Positions 38,936 through 49,132 are shown, counted from the stretch's first letter. The stretch: DNA of 64,000 nt from Prorocentrum cordatum (GCA_963575745.1 CAUYUJ010015276.1:148501-212500); one strand, 5' to 3'. Program-made: numbers and translations. Notes: a model not told the origin generated them from the letters alone.

Positions 38936-40040
38936 CCCTCCCCCCCTGCGCCCCCCTCCCCTTATTCCGACCGACCGTGGGCCACCCCCCCCGCTTCTCC
39001 CCTGCGCCCCCTTCCCATTATTCCGACCGACCGTGGGCCACCCCCCCCGCTCCCTCCCTGCGCCCCCCTCCCCTTATTCCGACCGACCGTGGGCCACCCC
39101 CTCCGCTCCCCCCTTGCGCCCCCCTCCGCTTATTCCGACCGACCGTGGGCCCCCCCCCGCTCCCCCCTTTGCGCCCCCGTCCCCTTCTTCCGCCCGACCG
39201 TGGGCCACTCCCCCCGCTCCTCTTCTGCGCCCCTCTCCCCTTATTCTGACCGACCGTGGCCCCCCCACCGCTCCCCCCCTGCGCCCCCGTCCCCTTATTC
39301 CGACCGACCGTGGGCCACCCCCCCCGCTCCTCCCCTGCGCCCCCCTCCCCTTATCCGACCGACGTGGGACCCCCCCCCCCGCTCCTCCCCTGCGCCCCCT
39401 TCCCCTTATTCCGACCGACCGTGGGCCCTCCCCCCGCTCCTCCCTTGCGCCCCCGTCCCCTTCTTCCGCCGACCGTGGGCCACTCCCCCCGCTCCCCCCT
39501 GCGCCCCCCTCCTCTTATTCCGACCGTGGGCCACCGTTCCCCCCTGCGCCCCCCTCCTGTATTCCGACCGACCGTGGGCCCCTCCCCCCCCGCCCCCCCC
39601 CTGCGCCCCCCACCGACCGACCATGGGCCCACCCCCCGCTTCCCCCCCTGATTCCGACCGACCGTGCCCCCCCCCCCCCCCGCTCCCCCCCTGCGCCCCC
39701 TCCCTTTATATCCGACCAACCGTGCCCCCCCCCCCCCCCCCCCCCCTTGCGCCCCCTCTCCTTATTCCGACCGACCGTGGCCCTTCTCCGCCCCCCCCCT
39801 GCGCCCCTTCCCTTTATTCCGACCGACCGTGGGCTCACCCCCCCCCCTCCCCCTTGCGCCCCCTTTCTTTATTCCGACCGACCGTGGCACCCCCCCCCCC
39901 GCTCCTCCCTGCCCCCTCCCATTATTCCGACCGACCTGGCCCCCCCCCCTTGTCACCCCCTCCCCCCCGCACTCCCCCCCTGCACTCCTCTCCTTATTCC
40001 GACCGACTGCGCCCCCCCCCGCTCCCCCCCCTGCGCTCCC
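38936..40040. repeat. 56-bp minisatellite, C-rich
   Basis: The marker TTATTCCGACCGACCGTG recurs at 38962, 39018, 39074 and onwards (period 56 at first, then irregular), about 19-20 units with long C runs. The same marker (TTATTTCGACCGACCGTG) appears once before the 12-bp array, near 37990. Confidence 0.95.
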
Positions 40041-40302
40041 GCCCCCAGGAGGAGGAAGAGAGGCGGGACAGGACAAAGTGGAGGTGAGGAGGGGGAGAAG
40101 GAGAACGAGACAGAGGACAAGCGACCTTCCTCCATACCCAAACTGACATGCTTCTAGCCGCCCCTTCCCGTCTTCGAATCTGTCCCTTGCCAGCGTGTCG
40201 CAGCAATTGCGGCACGCTTCCCGGCACCTGCCAAGGACTGCCTCCCTCGCGATCCCTGGTTTTCTCCATCTCCCATGGACCCACATCGTCATTGTATGAT
40301 CC
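40041..40302. other. Unique sequence after minisatellite
   Basis: No gene recognised. Confidence 0.4.
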
Positions 40303-40839
40303 TTGGCGCGCGTGCCCCTTGTTTTCGTACACTGCTCTTCGAGGCGCGAGTTGACATGCGCACGTTCGCACGTCGGAGACCCGAGCCTGCCAGTGGTGGC
40401 CACGTCCCTTCGAGATAACGGCGGACAGGGTGCCGTCCGAACACATGTCGAGCGGCTGCGGGTATGCCCGCAAGAGCAGTTGCCTGAAAGGGGAAGAAGC
40501 CCGGGCGGCGATGGCTCCACTGGAGATGATGGGCACAGAGAGGCGAAGCGCCTGAGAACCCAGAGTGACAGAGCCCCGGCAGGACCCCCCGCCGAAGAGA
40601 GGAACGGTGGAGACGGGAACGATAGAGCGTCGGGGCAAGTGACGCGGCAGGATGATGGGAGTGCCGTGGCCAAGCGAGCCAGGACAGGGGAGGAGGTCAA
40701 GCGAGAGCAGCAGGGTCAGAGTAACGAATGCGCCCCGCTGCCGCCGCCGCCGTCTGGGGTGCGCGCTGGGCGGCGCGCGATTGGCGGAAGCGCAAGTGCA
40801 AGTGCCATTGCCGCATTCACCAAGCCAAATGCCCGCTGA
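40303..40839 (+). CDS. Hypothetical polar protein (low confidence)
   Basis: 178-codon open frame. Residues ~45-130 are highly charged and contain two similar basic motifs (EAKRLRTQ and VAKRARTGEE) that look like monopartite nuclear localisation signals. The minus strand is also open here, so coding strand and reality are uncertain. The next ORF (40728) overlaps in another frame and ends just before a 3' block R3. The two may therefore be parts of one gene separated by a frameshift or an unseen intron. Confidence 0.3.
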   Translation: MARVPLVFVHCSSRRELTCARSHVGDPSLPVVATSLRDNGGQGAVRTHVERLRVCPQEQLPERGRSPGGDGSTGDDGHREAKRLRTQSDRAPAGPPAEERNGGDGNDRASGQVTRQDDGSAVAKRARTGEEVKREQQGQSNECAPLPPPPSGVRAGRRAIGGSASASAIAAFTKPNAR

Positions 40840-40964
40840 CCCCCGTGCATTTCGGAGAGAAACGCTGGCCGGGCAGCGACGGGGCGATATCCGCCGACGA
40901 CCGGAAGTTCTTGGACGAGTTGCAACCGACTCCCGAATGGCGGAACAAAGCCTGGGGACGATGA
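40728..40964 (+). CDS. Hypothetical Cys-rich C-terminal ORF (low confidence)
   Basis: 78 codons, with KCKCHCRIHQAKCPLTP followed by FGEKRW and DDRKFLDEL. The Cys/His cluster could bind a metal. The stop lies 20 bp before block R3, as for the RPA-like and RS-rich genes, which modestly supports this as a gene's 3' end. No family recognised. Confidence 0.35.
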   Translation: MRPAAAAAVWGARWAARDWRKRKCKCHCRIHQAKCPLTPVHFGEKRWPGSDGAISADDRKFLDELQPTPEWRNKAWGR

Positions 40965-40985
40965 GGTACGGCGCGGAGGCTGTCG

Positions 40986-41859
40986 GCCCAGACGTGTTAC
41001 TGGCAACAGTATCCCTTGGTATAGGGAGAGTGAAAACGGGATGTTGACTCAATGGACTCGGGAGCTCCTGTATACATGGCTACGGCTTCGGTATCTATCC
41101 AATGGTGGATGTGCCACTACACATTGTCCGTGGCGCCTCAGGTGGCTAGTACTATAGGAAACAGCTTGCTGGTGGAACGTGGACCAGACTCAGCTGAACC
41201 CCGTACGCTTCACGTAGGCTCTACTATAGGAAACAGCCTGCTGGTGGCACTTGAATTGTAGTCGGCTGAAGCTCGTACTGTGTTTCTCGAGTGCTGGATT
41301 TTGCACTCTGTGATGGTGTTTGTTATCCTGTTCTGGTGGAAGGGCTGGTTATTGTACTCAGAGTGGGTTCATTGGTGCGAAGAGCACGTTTAGTTTATAG
41401 TCTGTCCTCCAGTACTGGTGAGGCCCAGACGTGTTACTGGCGGCACTATCTCTTGGTATAGGGAGACTGAAAACGGGATGTTGCCTCAATGGACTCGGGA
41501 GCTCTTGTATACATGGCTACGGCTTCGGTATCTATCCAATGGTGGATGTGCCACTACACATTGTCCGTGGCGCCTCAGGTGGCTAGTACTATAGGAAACA
41601 GCTTGCTGGTGGAACGTGTACTACACTCAGCTGGACCCCGTACGCTTCACGTAGGCTCTACTATAGGAAACAGCCTGCTGGTGGCACTTGTATTGTAGTC
41701 GGCTGCAGCTCGTATTGTGTTTCTCGGGCGCTGGATACTGCACTCTGTGATGATGTTTGTTATCCTGTTCTGGTGGAAGGGCTGGTTATTGTACTCAGAG
41801 TGGGTTCATTGGTGCGAAGAGTACGTTTAGTGTATAGTCTGTCCTCCAGTACTGGTCGT
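40986..41859. repeat. 437-bp tandem duplication of 3' block R3
   Basis: Two copies (40986-41422, 41423-41859) starting GCCCAGACGTGTTACTGGC, about 96% alike by eye. Each contains an internal pair of CTATAGGAAACAGC(T/C)TGCTGG. Array units start immediately after the second copy. Confidence 0.95.
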
Positions 41860-42177
41860 TGGGGCCCCTCGTCCTGGGGTGAGTCGTTCGGTCTCCTCGT
41901 GGGGCCTCTTGGAAGCCTCTTGGAGGCTCTCGGGGCCTCTTGGGGACCTCTTGGACGTCTCGTGGGGGCCACTTGGGGGCCTCTTGACGCGTCTTGGGGC
42001 ATCTTGGGGGCCTCTTGGGGTCCTTTTGGGAACCTGTTGGGGGGTCTCTTGGGGCCTGTTGGGGGCCTGTTGGGAGCCTCGTCCTTCCTTGTGTGAGTGC
42101 CTCGGGCGCCTCATTGTGTGTGAGTCGTTCGGGTTCCTCGTGGTGTGAGTCGGTCGGGCCCCTCGTCCTGGTGTGCG
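41860..42177 (+). repeat. GGGGCCTCTTGG minisatellite and start of array A15
   Basis: A single higher-order unit, then GGGGCCTCTTGG units to ~42085, then array units resume near 42095. Confidence 0.9.
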
Positions 42178-43315
42178 TCGTTCGGGCCCCTCCTTGTGTG
42201 TGATTCGTTCGGGCTCCTCATGGTGCGAGTCGTTCGGGCCCCTCGTCCTGGTGTGAGTCGTGCGGGCGCCTCCTTGCGTGTGAGTCGTTCGGGCTTCCCG
42301 TGGTGTGAGTCGTTCGGGCCGCTCGTCCTGGTGTGCGTCGCTCGGGCCCCTCCTGGTGCGTGAGTCGTTCGGGCTCCTCGTGGTGTGAGTCGTTGGGGCC
42401 TCTCGTCCTGGGGCGAGTCGTTCGGCCTCCTCGTGGGCCTTTTGGGGGCCTCTTGGAGGCTCTCGGGGTGGGGTCATCTTGGGGCCTCTTACGACGTCCT
42501 CAGAAGCAGAAATGAGCGCTTCTGGGGAGGCTCTTGTGGGCCTCTTGGGGGCCTCGCGGGTTCTATTGGGAGCCTCTTGGGAGCCTCCTGGGAGTCCTTG
42601 CAGCCAGCTTGGAGCTCGCGCGATCCCTCTGAAGCGCGAATGAGCGCTGGCACCTGAGAAGGACAGAATAACCCAAAACCGGCGTAAAATCAATGATTGT
42701 GCTGTGAAGGAAGAGGAGCGCTGTCCCGCCGAACGCCGAAATGGGGACGAGTCGTTCGGGCCCCTCGTCCTGGTGTGAGTCGTGCGGGCGCCTCCTTGCG
42801 TGTGAGTCGTTCGGGCCCCTCGTGGTGTGAGTCGTTCGGGCCGCTCGTCCTGGTGTGCGTCGCTCGGGCCCCTCCTGGTGTGTGAGTCGTTCGGGCTCCT
42901 CGTGGTGTGAGTCGTTGGGGCCTCTCGTCCTGGGGTGAGTCGTTCGGCCTCCTCGTGGGCCTTGTGGGGGCCTCTTGGAGGCTCTCGGGATGGGGGCCTC
43001 TGACGACGTCCCCAGAAGCAGAAATGAGCGCTTCTTGGGAGGCTCTTGTGGGCCTCTTGGGGGCCTCGTGGGTTCTATTGGGAGCCTCTTGGGGGCCTCG
43101 TGGGTTCTATTGGGAGCCTCTTGGGGGCGTGTTGGAGGCCTCTTGGGAGCCTCCTGGGAGCCCTTGCAGCCAGCTTGGAGCTCGCGCGATCCCTCTGAAG
43201 CGCGAATGAGCGCTGGCACCTGAGAAGGACAGAATAACCCAAAACCTGCGTAAAATCAATGATTGTGCTGTGAAGGAAGAGGAGCGCTGTCCCGCCGAAC
43301 GCCGAAATGGGGACG
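42178..43315 (+). repeat. ~567-bp tandem duplication: array, GGCCTCTTGG units and unique tail
   Basis: 42178-42744 and 42745-43315 are near-identical. Each has A-B-C units, then GGGGGCCTCTTGG units, then a unique tail (AAGCGCGAATGAGCGCTGG, CGTAAAATCAATGATTGTGC, CCGAACGCCGAAATGGGG). The tail is also seen, diverged, at 44740-44850. Confidence 0.9.
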
Positions 43316-43782
43316 AAACGTAGAGTAGTTTATATCGGCCACTTGTTGTTGTGATGCATGTTTCACTCCTTGCCCCATTGGCCCCGCCCTCGTGGCAGCA
43401 GCGTTGTGGCGGCGAACGCTCGAGGACATGCAGGTACGGTTGCCACCGCGGACTGCCGCAGACACGCGCCACTGTCGAGCTTGTATTTGCACGATCTCGC
43501 CCCCTTTGCGAAATTAGGGCACCCTGTCCGTCGCTGCCAAGGGGGTGGGAGGTTTCGCGATTTTTTGTGAGAAGGTCGATGGGGCCCTCGCCAGGCCTGG
43601 AAGACGAACCTCCGATGTTCCTCTAGCGCGCTCGCGCGCAGTAGGCGCGTCGTGCGTTACGCAACGCGCTGGCTGAAGTGCTCCCGCCCTTGCCCATCAA
43701 AGAAGGGAAAAGAAACAACAAAGCAGGAAGAAGGCCTCCCCTAAACGTGCAGGTTTGCAGTGCCCCGGGAGGGCCTCCAGAG
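43316..43782. repeat. Conserved spacer, fourth copy
   Basis: GACATGCAGGTACGGTTGCC (43427) and CTCGCCAGGCCTGGAAGACG (43586) place this with the spacers of the helicase unit (3.4, 6.6 and 13.3 kb), although no helicase fragment is nearby. No gene. Confidence 0.75.
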
Positions 43783-44435
43783 ATAATGCGAGAGTTCGCG
43801 TCTGTGCGCGTTGCAGATATGTGAGTCGTTCCGGCTCTTCGTGGTGTGAGTCGTTGGGGCCCCTCGCCCTTCCTTATGTGACTCCTTCGGGTCCCTCATT
43901 ATGTGTGAGTCGTTCGGGCTCCTCGTGGTATGAGTCCCCTCCTTGTGCGTGAGTCGGTCGGGCCCCCCTCCTCGTGTAACTCGTTCGGGCTTCCCGTGGT
44001 GTGAGTCGTTGAGGGCCCGCGTCGTGGTGTGAGTCGTTCGGGCTCCTCGTGGTGTGAGTAGTTCGGGCGCCTCGTCTTGGTGTGAGTCGTTCGGGCCCTT
44101 CCTTGTGGTGTGCGTCGTTCGGGCTCTTCGTGGTGTGAGTCGTTGGGGCCCCTTATGTGTGAGTCGTTCGGGCTCCTCGTGGTATGAGTCCCCTCCTTGT
44201 GTGTGAGTCGGTCGGGCCTCTCCTCCTCGTGTAACTCGTTCGGGCTTCCCGTGGTGTGAGTCGTTGGGGGCCCGCGTCGTGGTGTGAGTCGATCGGCCTC
44301 CTCGTGGTGTGAGTAGTTCGGGCACCTCGTCCCGGTGTGAGTCGTTCGGGCCCCTCCTTGTAATGTGCGTCGTTCGGGCTCTTCGTGGTGTGAGTCGTTG
44401 GGGCCCCTCGTCCTGGTGTGAGTGGTTCGGGCTCC
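43783..44435 (+). repeat. Higher-order array A17
   Basis: Left edge AATGCGAGAGTTCGCGTCTG, then CGCGTTGCAGATATGTGAGT. About 23 units. Internally, 43900-44130 is repeated at 44150-44400. Confidence 0.9.
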
Positions 44436-44700
44436 TCGTGAAGCCTCTTGGAGGCCTCTTGGAGCCTCTTGGGGCCTCTTGGGGGCCTCTTGGGGGCCTC
44501 TTGGGGGCCTCTTGGGGGCCTCTTGGGGGCCTCTTGGGGGACTCTTGGGGGCCTCTTGGGGGCTCTTGGGGCCTCTTGGGGGCCTCTTGGGGGCCTCTTG
44601 GGGGACTCTTGGGGCCTCTTGGGGGCCTCTTGGGGGCCTCTTGGAGGCCTCTTGGGAGCCTCCTGGGGGCCTCTTGGGGTCATCTTGGGGCCTCTTGCGA
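44436..44700 (+). repeat. GGGGCCTCTTGG minisatellite
   Basis: The purest array of this type, mostly 13-bp GGGGGCCTCTTGG units. All frames are open, giving spurious Gly/Leu/Trp ORFs. Confidence 0.95.
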
Positions 44701-45039
44701 CCTCCACAGAAGCGCAAAGTAGAGCTGCCCCCTGAGAAATACAAAATGAGCCCAAAACCTTCGTAAAATCAATGATTTTGCTAGAAAGGACGATGAGCGC
44801 GGCCCCCTCAGAAGTCCAAAATGGGGCCAAAACCCTAGTAAAATCAATGATGTCTGCTTCGAAGAGGAGTAGAGGCGCCAAACTCCCCCCCCCCTGGGGG
44901 CCAGAATCCTCGTGAGGGTCGTCGTTTTTTGGCCCTCCCAGGAGTCGAAAAAGGACCCCCTTGGGTACACTCGGCCCGCCCTCTCCAGGTCCAGGGGAGG
45001 GGGTAGGGGGAGGGGTAAACCCCTCCCCGAAGGGGAAGA
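44701..45039. other. Unique tail of array block
   Basis: Two copies of CAAAA(C/T)..TAGTAAAATCAATGAT (44755-44850). GC-rich non-coding sequence follows. Confidence 0.5.
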
Positions 45040-46090
45040 TAGGGGGTTAGGGGGTTGAGAACAGAGAGAGCTCGCTAAACCACTCACGCCCAAAGGGCTG
45101 GTGGGATTCTGGAAAGAGGTGTTGCCGTGCATTGTCGCGCCGTTTGCGTCGATGCTCTCGTTCTTGTGGTTGACCAATCGCCGCTTCAGTGCGTCGATCT
45201 CCGCGTGCAACTGGCCCGTGCCCCTGACCAGCACCTTCCGCGACGGGACCTGGCACTGCTGGTTCAGGAGATGCAGCGCCTGAGCGGGTCGGGGCCGCAA
45301 GGGGGGGTCGGCAATCCCGCCGCAAGGGAAATTTTGCCAGCCAGTGCTTCTCATGCAACCCCCGCAAGCAGCGACGACCATCTCCGCGACGCGCCCGCGG
45401 CCCAGACCCACATGGGCCGTTGAAGCCCCAGGGGCGTCGGTTTCGGAAAAGTCCGGCCCCGACAGCCCCGGGGCCCCGCAGCGCTGGGGGGGGGGGATCT
45501 CGCAACAGAATCCACGTGGCGCCTGCACCAAGTGCGGTCTCTCCAAGAATCGAAATGGAACGCCGCCAGATATGAAAGCCTTGAGCAACAGCTGTGCAAC
45601 GGTGCCCGCCTCGGGGAAGGGGTCCGCTGCTATCGGGCGGCCACCGCGACTTCCGGAAGATGGCGACGCGGTCAAGCTCGGGGACGGCGAACGCGGAGCC
45701 GATTCTGGACGTTGGATCCTGGACCGCTTAGGCTGCGCGGGGGCGGGTCGGTCGCTGCGAGAACCCTGTTGCAACTGTTGCAATTCAGTCCGTATGGATG
45801 GCGGCACTGGCCCGCGGCAGCCTTTTACGTGTTTCCCTGATGTATTCACGCCGGCCACGTGCTCGGTCAACCGAGTGATGGATTCCGCCTCCTTACACTT
45901 GATGTTATCACAATACCGGCGGGTGTAGCTCTTGGCGTGCTTATCGACAACAGCTTGGACCGTGAAACATGATACCGCCAGCTCCTTCTTGCGCGACCGA
46001 ATCGCGTCAGGCATCAGGCAATAAGCAACGATATGGGATGTTTCTCTACGGGCGGTATTGGGAAACCCGGAGGTCCAGTGGGCTGTCGGC
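45040..46090 (-). pseudogene. N-terminal part of a BED-finger hAT transposase
   Basis: On the minus strand a long frame includes YCDNIKCKEAESITRLTEH, then VAG and KHVKGC. This is the C...C...H...C layout of a degenerate BED zinc finger as found at hAT N-termini (C86, C91, H103, C117 counted from the ATG at 46167), followed by PPSIRTELQQL. Downstream, LLLKAFISGGVPFRFLE matches the 'ARFLYANGLPFNVV' region that follows BED fingers. The DUF659 and dimerisation parts are absent; the frame decays into Pro/Gly-rich sequence and array DNA. It complements the 0.4-2.3-kb relic, which has only the C-terminal half, but the two need not be one element. Confidence 0.65.
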
Positions 46091-47235
46091 AGCCCTCGGG
46101 CAATGGGGGCGCTTGCAGGGAAGCCGTGCAATCGGCTGTTTGACGATAGCTGTTTGACGACACCCATGGAACATTACATAGCATGCTGCAGTTGCGGATA
46201 CGGGTGAGAGGTTGGGCGGGCTGGCGCGGCGCCCGTGACCCGCCCGCGACCCGCCGGCACTGGGGCCCGCTCGCGACCCACTCTTGACCTACCGGCCCCA
46301 AGGAAGGTCCCCTGAGGCGTGATATACGGGCCCCACAGAGGTGTTATACGCCCCCCTTAATTGTTACAGGGCCGTCTGAATCGCAGTCTTTGGGCACGCT
46401 TGGTTGGTTGGCTGGTCGGCGCGGCCAGGCTGGATCGTCGGATCCAGCCGCTGGTGGGTGGCCAGACCTGGTAGGCTTGGCCCCCGGTCCAGGCCGCAGG
46501 GCGCGCCGCTGCCCAGAAACGCATATTTCGCTTACCTCGGGCGTCGGAGCGCTCGAAATCAAAGTCCCTGGGCGAGGGGGTAGGCAGGAGGCAGGGCCCC
46601 CCGGACCCCCCTGAGCAATTGCTTGATGCTTGACATCAGCATGGGCCCCTTGGCACATTGCCCCAACGCATGGTGCGACGACGCGATGATACGGAAGGGG
46701 AGGGGGGGGGGCGGGGAGGAGGAGGCGGGGGCGAAGGACGAGGGCGGGGGCGAGGGCGAGGAGGACCGAGCCTTGTCTTCCGTTGCCATTTTGGGCCAAG
46801 CCCCTCGAGGATCGGTTGCGTTGGCTGGCCCTGGAGGGCGGCAGAGGTTGCTGCGTTCCCAGGGGCGTCCATTAGGCCCCTCCTGGCGTCGGAACACCCG
46901 ATATCTTCGTTCCTGAGCGGCCTGCGGGCCGCGGGCGTTACGAGGCCAGAGGGCCCTGGGGCTCCCAAGGACCTCGGAAGTGGGGGGCCCCATGGACGTG
47001 GAGTCCACGCGTTTGTTCCGGACAATGTTCCGGACAATGGTCCGGACAATGTTCCGGGCAGATTCGTTCCGGACGCGGTTCGTGGCCAACGCAGCCCCTG
47101 CGCACCCCCTACGGTGCCCGGAAATGCCACTCCTGCTATGCCCTGGACGATCGGCTCGGATAGCGGCCGCGCTCAGGGACACCTATACGACCACCCTTCG
47201 GCTGATAAGGAGGTTCGGGGGGGACACCACCGTCT
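46091..47235. other. Gene-free, GC-rich
   Basis: No supported gene. Open frames on both strands reflect GC-rich composition. 46690-46770 is G-rich (GGGGAGGAGG). 47020-47060 has GTTCCGGACAATG repeated. Confidence 0.5.
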
Positions 47236-47239
47236 CACT

Positions 47240-47660
47240 CAATCGATCTTCGATCCCACTATCGATCTCACGATGGATCCCAGTATCGATCCCACTATGG
47301 GTCTCGCTGTGAGTCTCACTATGAATCACACTATCGATCTCACTATTGATCTCAATCGACCGATCGCACTATGGATCTCATCATCGATATCGCGAGCGAT
47401 CTCATTATCGATCTCACAATTGGTGTCACTATCAGTCTCATCATCGATCTTAATATCGATATCAGTATCGATTGCACTATTGTTCTCACTATCGGTCTCA
47501 CTATCGATCTCACTAGCGCTCTCACGGCCGATCACACCATCGATCTCGTTATCGAAATCATTACTGATCTCATTATCGATCTCACTATCGATCTCACGAT
47601 CGATCGTAGCATCGGTCGTGTTATCGATCACACTATCGATATCACGCTCGATCACACTAC
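47240..47660. repeat. 12-bp minisatellite ATCGATCTCACT
   Basis: About 35 imperfect units with ClaI-like ATCGAT cores. An integral number of codons keeps frames open on both strands. Confidence 0.95.
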
Positions 47661-47755
47661 GGGACACTGACGGGACACCGACGGGACACCACAGTACACC
47701 ACGGAACACCATGGGACACCATCGGGATACCACGACGGGACACCCTTCCAACCGA
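47655..47755. repeat. CGGGACACC minisatellite
   Basis: Short units (GGGACACCNNN) immediately following the previous array. Confidence 0.85.
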
Positions 47756-48118
47756 TGGCCAAGCGGGGTGGGCGTCTTGGTCGGGTGAGGCCCTAGCAAG
47801 AGGAGGGTTGATTCCTCTCGGCCGCCCACGCAGCTTCGCCTCGCCTGCACGCACGACATGAACACGAAACCGAAACCGATTTCCAGGTGGGGGTCTCTCC
47901 GTTCCACTTCGATCCGATGTATGTGTAGATTTTGCAGTGCGACATATGTTTGCAGCCTTCTGTTGTAGCGATGATCTACCTATGGCCATTGGTCGCCCAA
48001 GGTTTGAAGTACATCAAGAATCTCTCGGAGGCACCGCCCGCCAGCGCTCCTTTTCTGCAGGTTCTAGTATGCTGCCTGTTTGGCCTCTTCGCTCTACAAG
48101 CAGTTGTACTTGCGACTT

Positions 48119-48244
48119 GGCATCGCTCGGACGTGTGCATTTCTTCCTCGGCGACGGCCACCGAGGAGCATCCTTCATCATTTGGCGAAACAAACACGCA
48201 CGAAATCTGAAAAAAACACGAGGAATGGACGTCCGAGCGATGGC
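48119..48244. mobile_element. MITE-like element M1, copy 1
   Basis: Starts GGCATCGCTCGGACGT and ends ACGTCCGAGCGATGG, giving 14-15 bp terminal inverted repeats around a ~95-bp interior with GAGGAGCATCCTT and CACGCACGAAA. About 125 bp, no coding capacity. Target-site duplication unclear. Confidence 0.75.
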
Positions 48245-48545
48245 CAGGCGTGTTCTAGTCTGCTGCCTGTTTGGCCTCCTCGCTTTGCAAGCAGCTGTCC
48301 TTGCGAGTGATGACGGAGCCCCGTCGCGGGTCTTCAAGTGCTGCAGGCCCCCGGTGTCCCAGGAGCGACCCAGGTAAAAAGCGATGCAGCGATCGAAATG
48401 CCGCCGGCCGTTCACTTGGCATCGCTCGGACTTGTGCATTGTTCCGCCGGCAAGGACCATCGAGGAGCATCCTTGATCAGTTGGCGAAAAATCCACGCAC
48501 GAAACCGAAAAAAAGCACAGGGAATGGACGTCCGAGCGATGGCGA
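48226..48545. repeat. ~320-bp block duplicated at 49890-50210
   Basis: From the end of M1 copy 1 through CTGCTGCCTGTTTGGCCTCC and CCCAGGTAAAAAGCG to the end of M1 copy 2. The copy at 49.9 kb is almost identical. Confidence 0.9.
48418..48543. mobile_element. MITE-like element M1, copy 2
   Basis: Same ends as copy 1, with one substitution in the left terminus (GGACTT). It is followed by GAGGACCAAGGTAAAGCGAT, a relic of the sequence between copies. Confidence 0.75.
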
Positions 48546-49132
48546 GGACCAAGGTAAAGCGATTCAGCGATCGAAAGGCCGCCGGCCGTTCAGGGCTGAG
48601 CGATTCAAGCGGTGCCAGAAGCCAACACTGGGGTTGCCAGTGCACGAGTTCGCTTCATAATCTTCTTGTTCTACCACGTTGTCCACGCCGCAACCGCCGC
48701 CGTCGTGCCCGTTGGTCTCGTTGTCGTCGTCGTCGTCGTTATGATGCTCGTCGTCGCTGCAGCCGTAATGGTTGTCGACGGCTCCCTCTTTCTCCTCTCC
48801 TCCTCACCCCAGGATGTCTGCGAAGGCCTCCAGATGTCGGCAGGTCGAGGCTTCCGACGGATCCCCAGATGTCCCCAGAGTTCCACGTAGAGCCAAGAAC
48901 ATGCATCATGTCAGATCTTCGATCCTCCTGCCTCCTACTAGCCTGTGAGCCGGCTTGTTTAGCCAGACTTTTGGCTTCGATGTCACAGTGCCAGATGCTC
49001 TCGAGTTTTCGACCCCCCTTCACCAGGGCATGTTTTCAGTCCCGCGTCGTGTTCTGTTCCAATGCCGAAATAGGTTGAAGACAACATCAAGACGTCGGGC
49101 CCCTCGACTCATCCCCGTGGTATGTAGGGGGC
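48546..49132. other. Gene-free interval
   Basis: Includes a GTC/GTT-rich trinucleotide stretch near 48690-48780. No supported gene. Confidence 0.5.

Noticed and set aside
37935-40157. 740-codon open frame (Gly/Trp/Val then Pro-rich)
   Set aside because: Entirely inside the 12-bp and 56-bp minisatellites; open in several frames because the units lack stops.
39994-41052. 352-codon minus-strand frame
   Set aside because: Half lies in the C-rich minisatellite and the rest is antisense to a plus-strand candidate; no motif.
41827-44881. Multiple 200-290-codon minus-strand frames
   Set aside because: Antisense reading of the higher-order and GGCCTCTTGG arrays; repetitive RTTHTRT- and PRGPQEAPK-type text.
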